From Eimeria necatrix (Eukaryota; Apicomplexa; Conoidasida; Eucoccidiorida; Eimeriidae), in the NCBI RefSeq assembly GCF_000499385.1, contig NW_013654435.1, positions 12,501 to 23,174 on the forward strand: DNA of 10,674 nucleotides. Reading direction: 5' to 3'. A model generated the notes under the pieces. The model was given only the letters and a program-made list of their open reading frames with translations, did no database searches and was not told the DNA's origin. The stretch's first letter is position 1. The number at the start of each line of letters is the position of its first letter. Below, one piece after another: positions 1-6,159 of this stretch. The translations under genes and the position numbers were made by a program.

Positions 1-416
1 TGTTTCTTGTTTTTTATCTCATTTTTTTACAAGTTTTTCGGTCTGTCTGTTTCGTTGGTTCCTTTAGAGCATTTGTTATTAAATAGTTATGTAATAATTA
101 TTTAATAATTCTTCTAATATTATTTAATAATTATTTAATTATTAATTACTATTTAATTAGCATTTAATTGCTATTTAATTGTTATTTAATTATTATTATT
201 CATTCAATTTACTATTTGTTATTATTTGTTTGTTTTTAATATTTTGTTTTTACTTCAAAATCACTTTCAACTTGAAACTGTCGCCTGCAAATTAATTTTC
301 ATCTCTTATTTCCAATTCTATTTATTATTTTAATTCAATTCCATTTAATTAATTTAATTTAATTTAATTTAATTAATTTAATTTATTTTATTTTATTTTA
401 TTTTATTTATTTGCAG
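1..416 (+). other. T-rich intron, 3' part, ending in TTTGCAG acceptor
   Basis: This AT-rich stretch is built from degenerate TTTAATT and TTTTA units and ends in a T-rich tract followed by TTTGCAG at 410-416, a good 3' splice site. The T bias on the plus strand and the GC-rich open exon right after it support an intron of a plus-strand gene starting outside the window. No coding potential is seen in it. Confidence 0.6.
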
Positions 417-508
417 AGCCAATTCTGACGGAGGGCAGCGGCGACATTTACTGCTGGGCCGACGGCTGGACTGTATGTACACAGGACGGAGGCCGCTGCG
501 CGCAGTTT
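417..508 (+). CDS. Internal exon of a Cys/Trp-rich protein, family unknown
   Basis: A GC-rich 92-base island sits in AT-rich DNA between an acceptor (TTTGCAG, 410-416) and a consensus donor (GTGAGT, 509-514). Two frames are open. I prefer the one whose first full codon is at 419 because its third positions are GC-rich and it gives a protein-like sequence, including GDIYCWADGWTVC and DGGRCAQF, with three Cys and two Trp in about 30 residues. The exon then starts with two bases of a split codon and ends in phase 0. The Cys/Trp content and acidic/Gly residues suggest a disulphide-bonded extracellular module, but I do not recognise the family. The alternative frame (first codon at 418) is Arg/Leu-rich and less convincing. 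Upstream exons lie outside the window. Confidence 0.55.
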
Positions 509-1056
509 GTGAGTTTTATTTTTTCATTTTTTATTTATTTTAATTATTTACTTTTATTTATTTTAATTATTTGTTTTATTATTTTAATTATTTATTTTAT
601 TATTTTAATTATTTGCTTTTATTTGTTTTCATTATTTGTTTTATATATTTTCATTTTTTATTTATTTTAATTATTTATTTTTATTTATTTTAATTATTTA
701 CTTTTATTTATTTTAATTATTTATTTTATTATTTTATTTATTCGTTTTTATTTTTTACTATTAATTTTTATTTATTTTGTTCAATTTTAATTTTAATTTT
801 AATTATTTACTTTAATTGTTTATAATATTTATTTGGTTTACATGTTTACTTTAGTTGTTTATTTCATCTCATTTATTCCAATTTTAATTTTGTTTTAGCT
901 GTTAATTTTAATTTGAATTATTAATTTAAACTGTTTGTTTTAATTGTTTGTTTTAATTGTTTATTTTAATTATTTGAATTATTTGTTTTATTTTTAATTT
1001 TTTTTTCATCTTTATTTTCTGACACTTCCCCGCCTCCCCTTCTGCGCCCATTTTAG
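509..1056 (+). other. T-rich intron of degenerate TTTTAATTATTT repeats
   Basis: It starts with GTGAGT, is made of degenerate 14-21 bp units such as TTTTATTATTTTAATTATTTG, and can end in a pyrimidine-rich tract (about 1023-1049) followed by TTTTAG at 1051-1056. The repeats are irregular and look like intronic low complexity rather than a clean tandem array. If a more distal acceptor (1561 or 1712) is used, the intron is longer. Confidence 0.5.
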
Positions 1057-1077
1057 CCACTCAAGATTTCCCACTAA
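1057..1077 (+). CDS. Candidate terminal exon (6 codons plus stop)
   Basis: After the polypyrimidine tract and TTTTAG acceptor, phase 0 reads PLKISH then TAA. This joins correctly to the phase-0 end of the 417-508 exon. In the other reading frame of that exon the same acceptor gives STQDFPLTPK then TGA at 1086-1088. It is one of three competing 3' ends for this gene. The acceptor context is strong, but the short exon itself carries no evidence. Confidence 0.35.
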   Translation, partial: PLKISH

Positions 1078-1400
1078 CTCCAAAATGAATTAAAAATAAA
1101 AATTGAAATAAAATGAAGTTTAATTTAAAACAAAAAATAATCTAAATTGGTATATTATAATGGTGTTTATAAAATACATTATGAGTATTTTTAGCACACT
1201 TTAGTACTTGTATCCAGTGTTGGCCAGGCTGTCTATATAGTAAATTATATATATAATAATATTACATAAAAATATAAAAATAAAATACAACAATAATATA
1301 TATAAAAGTGTTTTAAGATTTGCACTATTTAAATGCATTACGGCATTTATATATTGGAACGCAGAGCTGCAGCAGCACTTAAAAGGAAAAGAAATAATTC
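1078..1400. other. AT-rich intergenic or 3' UTR, no gene seen
   Basis: A-rich then alternating AT sequence (for example TATATATAATAATATTAC around 1247-1266). Open frames here on either strand are AT-driven and have no protein-like composition. It may hold the 3' UTR of the left gene. Confidence 0.4.
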
Positions 1401-1427
1401 TGGAAACAAAAAGGCCTTCTGCGTTGA

Positions 1428-1477
1428 GGTGTACGTACACCGCAGGGTGTACAGGCCGCTGGGGTGTACGTACACCC
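1428..1477. repeat. Pair of GTGTACGTACAC palindromes
   Basis: A perfect 14-bp palindrome at 1428-1441 (GGTGTACGTACACC) and a perfect 16-bp palindrome at 1462-1477 (GGGTGTACGTACACCC) are separated by 20 bases, which contain a partial GGGTGTACA half site. The same 12-bp core recurs at 1634, 2049 and 5916. Function is unknown. A palindromic transcription-factor site or a remnant of a dispersed repeat are both possible. Confidence 0.7.
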
Positions 1478-1500
1478 GAAAAAACGCAACTTGGAAGCAA

Positions 1501-1530
1501 CTTCAAAAAGGAACTTCAAAAAGGAACTTC
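1501..1530 (+). repeat. 13-bp direct duplication
   Basis: The unit CTTCAAAAAGGAA occurs twice in tandem just upstream of a pyrimidine-rich tract. It is too short to interpret. Confidence 0.5.
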
Positions 1531-1561
1531 ATTTGTTCTTTCTTTGTTTGTTGCAACTCAG

Positions 1562-1624
1562 GAACACACAATTCTGGTGACTGAAGAAGGAGCAGTTCCT
1601 TTGACAGTGCCGACTAGTTCGTGA
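1562..1624 (+). CDS. Candidate terminal exon after a strong acceptor
   Basis: A long pyrimidine-rich run with TTGCAACTCAG ends at 1561. From 1562, phase 0 reads EHTILVTEEGAVPLTVPTSS then TGA at 1622-1624, a reasonable protein-like composition. The phase matches the end of the 417-508 exon, so it could be an alternative last exon of that gene. Chance cannot be excluded, because only 20 codons are involved and 1057-1077 and 1713-1796 compete. Confidence 0.25.
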   Translation, partial: EHTILVTEEGAVPLTVPTSS

Positions 1625-1631
1625 GGCGTTG

Positions 1632-1647
1632 GGGTGTACGTACACCC
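1632..1647. repeat. GGGTGTACGTACACCC palindrome, third copy
   Basis: A perfect 16-bp palindrome identical to the copies at 1462-1477 and 5914-5929, located 7 bases after the stop codon of the 1562-1624 ORF. Confidence 0.7.
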
Positions 1648-1712
1648 GGCGCAGTGCGGGCTGGAGGAACTGGAAAAGACTTCATTTGTTTTATTCTTTC
1701 GACTGGCTGCAG

Positions 1713-1796
1713 CCCGGAGGCCTCTTTCTAGATCTAATTAGTTTAATAATAATACTTCTTTGGTTGGCATTTGAAGAAAAGAAAAAGCAAATCTAG
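1713..1796 (+). CDS. Candidate terminal exon encoding a membrane anchor
   Basis: A T-rich tract ends in GGCTGCAG at 1705-1712. From 1713, phase 0 reads a short Pro/Gly start, then LFLDLISLIIILLWLAF, then EEKKKQI and TAG at 1794-1796. That is one hydrophobic segment long enough to span a membrane followed by a short charged tail, as at the C-terminus of a type I membrane protein. Phase 0 is compatible with the Cys-rich exon at 417-508, which would give an ectodomain plus anchor. AT-rich DNA encodes hydrophobic runs easily, so this remains a hypothesis. Confidence 0.3.
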   Translation, partial: PGGLFLDLISLIIILLWLAFEEKKKQI

Positions 1797-1799
1797 AAA

Positions 1800-1807
1800 T
1801 GCATGCA
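1800..1807. promoter_or_regulatory. TGCATGCA motif
   Basis: TGCATGCA is a known recognition motif of some apicomplexan AP2 factors. This copy abuts the hairpin at 1806-1856. One 8-mer is weak evidence; similar copies lie at 2328-2335 and 7517-7524. Confidence 0.25.
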
Positions 1808-1856
1808 TACACCGTGGGGTGTATGGACAGCTGCGCGGCGCCGCTGTCCATACACC
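1806..1856. repeat. Three-arm inverted repeat, two alternative hairpins
   Basis: A 14-bp arm at 1818-1831 (GGTGTATGGACAGC) pairs perfectly with 1843-1856 across an 11-base loop. The same left arm can instead pair its first 8 bases with CATACACC at 1806-1813 across a 4-base loop. The two structures are mutually exclusive. The GGTGTA starts resemble the dispersed palindrome family nearby. Confidence 0.65.
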
Positions 1857-2242
1857 GGCAGTGGCGCCGAACTTTTGCAACTTGGACTATAAAGGACTCT
1901 AAAGAAAGGCGAAATAAAGTGTTTTATTTGTTTTATTTGTTTAATTTGTTTAATTTGTTTTAATTTATTTGTTTTTGATGCATTTGTTCATTTGCTCCAT
2001 TTCAATTCGATGGGTTCCCGGCGACGCGCAGCCACGGGCCGAAACGAAGTGTACGTACACCCCAGCGGGCGATCTCGAGCAAAGTGAAAACGCAGAAAGA
2101 CAAACAGATAAATAATAAATACAAATGCGCAGAGCTGCTCTGCTGCGGCTCGAAGCAGCAGCAGCCGAAGCAGCAAACTGCGAACGCACTTCCCTGCGCA
2201 GCAGCAGCAGCGCAGCAGCAGCAGCTCAACGCAGCAGCCCCG
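1857..2242. other. Intergenic, no convincing gene
   Basis: It holds an AATAAA at about 1912, a run of TTTAATTTG/TTTTATTTG units (about 1920-1975), one palindrome copy at 2049 and CAG-rich sequence from 2150. The minus-strand ORFs here are Leu/Cys-rich readings of repeats. Confidence 0.4.
2049..2060. repeat. GTGTACGTACAC palindrome, fourth copy
   Basis: A perfect 12-bp core palindrome. The outer GG/CC pairs present in other copies are only half conserved (AA on the left, CCC on the right). Confidence 0.65.
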
Positions 2243-2296
2243 GGGGGCCCCCAAGGGGGCCCCTGGGGGCCCCCAAGGGGGCCCCTGGGGGCCCCC
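2243..2296. repeat. 22-bp G/C-run tandem repeat, about 2.5 copies
   Basis: Unit starts 2243, 2265 and 2287 (partial). Each unit alternates runs of 4-5 G and 4-5 C separated by AA or T. Each contains GGGGGCCCCC palindromes, so each strand is strongly self-complementary. No coding role is evident. Confidence 0.75.
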
Positions 2297-2327
2297 AGCA
2301 TAAGTGCAGCTCCCTATACACCTGAAC

Positions 2328-2335
2328 TGCATGCA
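2328..2335. promoter_or_regulatory. TGCATGCA motif
   Basis: The second copy of the AP2-type motif, between the G/C-run repeat and the CAG/CTG tracts. No adjacent transcription start can be identified, so it is only a candidate site. Confidence 0.2.
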
Positions 2336-2389
2336 ATTCGATGAAGCGACGAAAAGATTGCGTGAAGATATCTTGACCTGCGCGCGGAG

Positions 2390-2412
2390 CAGCAGAACGA
2401 GCAGCAGCAGCA

Positions 2413-2447
<35 letters not shown>

Positions 2448-2595
2448 ACTGTGTTGTTACACTGTTGCTGCTGTGCTGTGGGTGTCCTTGTGGCGTCTTC
2501 TGCTGCTGCTGCTGCTCGGCTGTGTCCCGCTGCTGCTGTGGGAAGCGGCCACTCATCGCGGCAGCAGGGGGCGTGCTGCTGCTGCTGCTACTACT

Positions 2596-2626
<31 letters not shown>

Positions 2627-2660
2627 TTTGTGTTGCTGCAGCTGCTCAGCAGCAGTGGTG
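2390..2660. repeat. CAG/CTG low-complexity region with a CAG-to-CTG switch
   Basis: CAG-type units to about 2415 are followed directly by CTG-type units (about 2416-2446, then interrupted tracts to 2640), making a foldable inverted array. It lies downstream of the minus-strand gene and would form its 3' flank or 3' UTR. ORFs through it in all frames are Leu, Cys, Ala or Gln runs and are not credible proteins. Confidence 0.6.
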
Positions 2661-2665
2661 GTTGC

Positions 2666-2815
2666 GGTTGCTGCTGCAGGTGCTGCTGCTGCAGGTGCTG
2701 CTGCTGCAGGTGCTGCTGCTGCAGGTGCTGCTGCTGCAGGTGCTGCTGCTGCAGGTACTGCTGCTGCAGGTGCTGCTGCTGCAGGTGCTGCTGCTGCAGG
2801 TGGTGCTGCTGCAGC
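2666..2815. repeat. 15-bp minisatellite, 10 copies
   Basis: Ten consecutive 15-bp units with consensus TGCTGCTGCTGCAGG. Copies 2-6, 8 and 9 are identical, copy 7 has one change (TAC for TGC), and the first and last are diverged. The array ends at the first base of the minus-strand gene's stop codon (TAG, 2817-2815). Fifteen bases is five codons, and the minus-strand frame past the stop would read LQQQH repeats. Confidence 0.85.
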
Positions 2816-3006
2816 TACTCGTCGTCTTCGCAGTCGCTTGGGGGCTGCGTGTCTGCGTCTGCGTCTGCGTCTGCGTCAGCGTCAGCAGCAGCAGCAGCAG
2901 CAGCAGCAGCTGCTGCTGCTGCTGCTGCTTCGGGGTCGACCGGCGCGATATCCTCGACAGCAGCAGCCGCGTTTTCCGCAGCAGCTGCGGCGACGTCTGC
3001 GGCGTG

Positions 3007-3040
<34 letters not shown>

Positions 3041-4137
3041 TGTGCTGCTGCGTCTTGGGGGTGGTGTGCGACCTTGTCGGCGTCGGCCGCAGCAGCAGCA
3101 GCAGCAGCAGCCCTGTCGGCGGCAGCAGCGGCGTCCGCAGCAGCAGCAGCAGCCTCGTGCTGCAGCAGCAGCTGCAGCGCCTCAATGGCGTGCTGCGGCG
3201 GGAAGTCCTCGGCCTCCCGCTGCAGCCGAAAAGCCTCCGGATCTGCTGCTGCAGCAGCAGCAGCAGCAGCAAAGCTGCGCAGCGCAGCATGGGCCGGCGC
3301 AGCATCCAGCGGCAGCAGCGAGCTCCCCCCGAAGCCCTGCCACAGGCACTTCTCTCCAACTCTTTTCTTGAGTTTTATTTTTGAAACTTCGTCGGAAACA
3401 ATTAAAATACCTTTATTTCTGAACTTGACAAAGCTTTTAAAAGCTTTAAAAAGAGTCCCGAAGCAGCAGGGGGGGTGCAGCACGAAAGCAGCAGCCCAGC
3501 CGCGGCCAGCCACGCCCTGCAGCGCAGCATTTAGCTGCTGCAGCAAAGACTTGAAGCCCCAAGACAGCTGCAGCGCAGCACGCCAGCCAAAACCCTCGAA
3601 GTCCAGCAGCAGCAGCAGCGGGGGCTCGAGCCTGTAGACGGGGGCAATCCTGCGCCAGTAGGCCTCGAAGAGCCAGCGGAGATAGCGCAGGAACTGCTGC
3701 TGCTGCTGCTGCTGCTGCAGCAGCTGCTGCAGCGCGAAGCGCCCCACACGGGCCACCACTTGCCGCGCTCGCGGGCCGCTCCCGCAGCTCCGCCGGTAGA
3801 AGTAGACTGGGGCCAGCTGCTGCCACTGCAGCAGCAGCTGCCGCTGCTGCAGCAGGTGCTGCTGCTGCCAGCTGCTGGGCCCTGGCTGCTCCCGCAGCCT
3901 TGCTGCTGCGTCCGAGTCCGGGTCTGTACCCGGCAAGTTCCGGTCCCGCAGCTGGCCCCCCACTGCCGCCACCACTGCTGCTGCTGCTGCTGCTGCTGCT
4001 GAGGGGCCCGCTGCTGCTGCGCCCTCTGCTGCTGCTGCTGCGGCGAAGGAGCAGCAGGGCCACTGCCCCCACACAGCCGCCCACACCCACCACAAGCCCA
4101 GCAGCAAACCACGGAACCCCACGACCCCCGCCGCCAT
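2815..4137 (-). CDS. CRAL-TRIO (Sec14-like) domain protein with signal-peptide-like start and poly-Ala tail
   Basis: This uninterrupted 440-residue frame begins at an ATG in good context (GGCGATGG). Residues 1-24 are hydrophobic and look like a secretory signal or anchor. Residues 32-58 are Ala-rich. Residues 100-275 resemble the CRAL-TRIO lipid-binding fold: PVYFYRRS (about 110-117), FLRYLRWLFEAYW, LLLLLDFEGFGW (the conserved D-x-x-G strand, 175-186), HPPCCFGTLFKAFKSF (the usual N/HxPxxFxxxxKxxKPF motif, 221-236) and the closing GFGGSS (usually YGG). A Gln run (141-148) interrupts the domain. Residues 289-440 are Ala runs separated by short acidic or His segments, a DA repeat and the acidic end CEDDE. 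Family members bind phosphoinositides, tocopherol or other lipids; the ligand here is unknown. The core match is by eye and divergent. A spliced upstream exon cannot be excluded. Confidence 0.65.
3430..3447. repeat. 18-bp AT-rich palindrome inside the CRAL-TRIO gene
   Basis: AAAGCTTTTAAAAGCTTT is a perfect palindrome in the short AT-rich island (about 3365-3450) of an otherwise GC-rich gene. It encodes the LFKAFKSF part of the domain, so it is probably a coincidence of Lys/Phe codons. Confidence 0.5.
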
Positions 4138-4388
4138 CGCCTCCTACTCCCAGCTGCTGCAGCAGCAGCAGCAGCAGCACCGCAGACCCGCGAACCCAGC
4201 TGCAGCAGCAGCAGCAGCAGCGGCAGCAGCAGCAGCAGCAGCGGCCGAGACGCGTTGCCCGGACTCCTCCTCTCGCCAACGCCTAGCCAGCCGCCCCAAG
4301 AGCCCACTCGAATCCAACGAACTCTGGCCACTCTAAAACGCAGAATTGAACATTATAAGCCGCTTTTCGCGCGAAAAGATGAAATAAA

Positions 4389-4421
<33 letters not shown>

Positions 4422-4440
4422 TGCCCCGGTGGCAGCACGC
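4138..4440. other. 5' flank of the CRAL-TRIO gene with CAG tracts
   Basis: CAG-type tracts occur at about 4155-4180, 4198-4245 and 4391-4421, with proline-coding C-rich sequence between them. Read on the minus strand this is likely the 5' UTR and promoter side of the lipid-binding gene. Open frames here are repeat readings. A perfect 16-bp palindrome lies at 4363-4378. Confidence 0.4.
4363..4378. repeat. CTTTTCGCGCGAAAAG palindrome
   Basis: A perfect 16-bp palindrome about 230 bases upstream of the minus-strand CRAL-TRIO start codon. It could be a transcription-factor dyad, but no factor is known to me for it. Confidence 0.5.
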
Positions 4441-4909
4441 TCAGCAGGGCTGCCCGCTCCTCGTCCTGTGCCGCCGGCTGGCTCCGGCGCGCCGCCTCCG
4501 CGCCCCCAAATTGCAAAATAAACTCCAAAAAGAAAACTTTATTCTCTTTTCTTTTTTATTTGACGAATTCAACTTGCTTTCCGACTGCGGCGCGCGGGTG
4601 CTGCGGTGGGGCGCAGGGCTGAGGTGTATGCACAGCACAAATCGAGCCTGCAGCTGCCGCCGCGCCCCAGCATCGCCGCCGCACTCTTTCCGACAAACTG
4701 CAGCTCCTCATTAAATAAATAGAAATTATTTCAACGCAGCGCAAACAATTCAGTCAGTTCCGCACAATTAGCCAGAAAACAGCGGCATTTCTAGTCCCGA
4801 ACCCCCGCCTCCGCAACCCGGGAGCTCCCGTCGAGGCAGCGCCGAGCAACCCCCAATTTCAGATCTTTCGCCACTTTTTCTCATTTATAATGCATTATTT
4901 AAATAATAA
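4441..4909. other. Intergenic, mixed composition, no gene recognised
   Basis: GC-rich to 4505, AT-rich to 4570, then GC-rich again, with C-rich blocks near 4800-4860. The short ORFs on both strands start mostly at non-ATG codons and have no recognisable domain. It ends in an AT palindrome (ATTATTTAAATAAT, about 4894-4907). A GGTGTATGCACAGC element at 4622-4635 resembles the hairpin arm at 1818. Confidence 0.35.
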
Positions 4910-5362
4910 ATGAGTTGTTCTCCACAAATTGAGGCCGGAAAGCCCCAAGGCCCCGCGAAATCGCCAAAATCCGGCCCCCCCCCCGCCGCGGCGGGGGGCT
5001 GTATAGACACCCCACTCCAGCCAAACCCGCAAATTTTATTCCTTGCTGCTTTCGCGCACTCTGCAGCAACTCTGGCTGCGGCTTTGCGCAGCAGCGCCGC
5101 GGGGCCCTCTGCAGCACTTCTGCTGCCAGCAGCAGCGCGAGTTCCGCGGCTGCAGCGCCCCTGCAGCGCGCTGCAGGGGCCCCGCACCCTCCTGCTGCAG
5201 CAGCTGCTGCTGCTGGCTGCACCTGCTGCGCTCCCACTGGCCCGGGGGCCCCCAGCAGCAGCAGAGGGGCCCCCAGCAGCAGCAGGGGGGCCCCCAGGAC
5301 TGCGCAAACCCCCTTCAGGCCCTAGACATTCCTGGATTAAAATTGATTCAATAGGCACTTAA
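4910..5362 (+). CDS. Possible Ala/Pro-rich protein, ambiguous strand
   Basis: A 150-codon frame begins with ATG at 4910 and ends with TAA at 5360-5362. The start MSCSPQIEAGKPQGPAKSP and the end HSWIKIDSIGT look like ordinary protein, but the middle is Ala, Pro, Leu and Gln from CAG and G/C-run repeats. The opposite strand is also open over nearly the same span (4885-5358, no ATG start) and contains a plausible NKICGFGWSGVSIQPP segment, so strand and coding status are unresolved. No domain is recognised. It contains perfect palindromes at 4979-4998 and 5157-5180 and the 21-bp repeat at 5244-5295. Confidence 0.22.
   Translation: MSCSPQIEAGKPQGPAKSPKSGPPPAAAGGCIDTPLQPNPQILFLAAFAHSAATLAAALRSSAAGPSAALLLPAAARVPRLQRPCSALQGPRTLLLQQLLLLAAPAALPLARGPPAAAEGPPAAAGGPPGLRKPPSGPRHSWIKIDSIGT
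4979..4998. repeat. 20-bp all-G/C palindrome
   Basis: Six C, the octamer GCCGCGGC, then six G form a perfect palindrome, preceded by four further C. It should extrude or stall polymerases easily, and run lengths may be assembly-sensitive. Confidence 0.6.
5157..5180. repeat. 24-bp perfect palindrome
   Basis: The left half is GCCCCTGCAGCG and the right half is its exact reverse complement with no spacer. It is centred on the CGCG at 5167-5170 and includes two PstI-type CTGCAG hexamers. Confidence 0.65.
5244..5295. repeat. 21-bp G/C-run plus CAG tandem repeat, about 2.5 copies
   Basis: GGGGCCCCC followed by AGCAGCAGCAG repeats with a period of 21 bases (C runs begin at 5249, 5270 and 5291). 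In the plus frame it reads GPPAAAE/GPPAAAG. It resembles the G/C runs at 2243-2296. Confidence 0.7.
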
Positions 5363-5395
5363 TGTTTAATTTCTAAACTAAAAGGGGGGGGATTG

Positions 5396-5742
5396 GCTGC
5401 ATGGCTAGCTAGCAATAGCTGCAGCTAGCTGCAGCTAGCTACAGCTAGCTGCAGCACAAGCGCCCCTTTTGGCTAGCTAGCTACGAGGCCCCAAGGGACT
5501 AGCACAGCTAGCCATGCAGAGCCACAGCTAGCCACTTGGCTAGTTGCACTTAGCGCAGCTAGCTACAGCTAGCTACAGCTAGCTACAGCTAGCTACAGCT
5601 AGCCACAGCTAGCCACAGCTAGCTACGGCTAGCCACAGCTAGCTGCAGCTACCCGTTTGGCTAGCTGCGCCTAGCCCAGCTAGCCACAGCTAGCCAAGCT
5701 AGCCACAGCTAGCCACTTGGCTAGCTGCGCCTAGCGCAGCCT
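5396..5742. repeat. GCTAGC satellite array 1 (10-bp unit)
   Basis: The dominant unit is CAGCTAGCTA or CAGCTAGCCA, clearest at 5556-5645 as an unbroken 10-bp ladder. A longer element containing TTGGCTAGCTGCGCCTAGC recurs near 5535, 5657 and 5717, giving a higher-order pattern. The unit is rich in AGCT and GCTAGC palindromes. No protein-like reading is evident. Confidence 0.85.
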
Positions 5743-6159
5743 GGATCGAAGTCCGCATGCAAACATGGCAAAGGGAGTTGCACTTATATGAGAAGTTAAT
5801 TAGAAGTTAAGTCCATTTCAATGGCTACGGCCTTTATTGCAGCTAAAAAGAAATTAAAATGTTTTGTTAATTCACTTGGGAGCCACTTTTGGGTGGACTG
5901 CCCTGCGGGCGTGGGGTGTACGTACACCCGGCGCCCCACTGCTGCCACCCAAACGTTTTAAACATCAAAAGTACTTTTTAATTATTTTAATTTTTTAAAA
6001 TAATTCGCGCAGCAGCAAAGCAAAGAAGAGTTAAAAAGAAGGCCTTTTGTGTCTCAGGAATTATTAAATTAAAAACTTCTGAACTTCAACTGCAGCAAAC
6101 AGCAGCAGAAACTTCTTGCTGCTGGACAGACACCCCAAATGGCCTTGGTGTTCACCGCT
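5743..6159. other. Spacer between the two satellite arrays, no gene
   Basis: It has AT-rich parts (about 5785-5875 and 5955-6005) and a GC-rich core with the fifth GTGTACGTACAC palindrome inside a larger inverted repeat. Acceptor-like TTATTGCAG occurs at 5834-5842, but the frames that follow close quickly. Confidence 0.4.
5888..5953. repeat. Nested inverted repeat around palindrome copy five
   Basis: TTTGGGTGG (5888-5896) pairs with CCACCCAAA (5945-5953), and the 16-bp palindrome GGGTGTACGTACACCC (5914-5929) lies between the arms. A GTGGGG/CCCCAC pair also flanks the palindrome. Confidence 0.6.

Noticed and set aside
1201..1584. ORFs of 101 (minus) and 83 (plus) codons
   Set aside because: They run through AT-rich sequence and the palindromes, with no domain; only the short stretch from 1562 after a strong acceptor looked worth listing.
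2666..2815. CRISPR-like array
   Set aside because: The 15-bp units are directly adjacent without spacers; this is a minisatellite in a eukaryotic genome.
2304..3637. Long plus-strand ORFs (355, 407 and 303 codons) across the CAG/CTG region
   Set aside because: They are Cys, Leu, Ala or Ser homopolymer readings opposite the CRAL-TRIO gene, with no domain; only the minus frame gives a recognisable folded-domain pattern.
3446..4331. Minus-strand ORFs of 277 and 266 codons in other frames
   Set aside because: They are frame shadows of the CRAL-TRIO gene, composed of repeat readings; neither contains a recognisable motif.
4283..4528. 81-codon minus-strand ORF with a poly-Leu stretch
   Set aside because: It starts at TTG rather than ATG, the Leu run is a CAG/CTG reading, and no domain or splice signal supports it.
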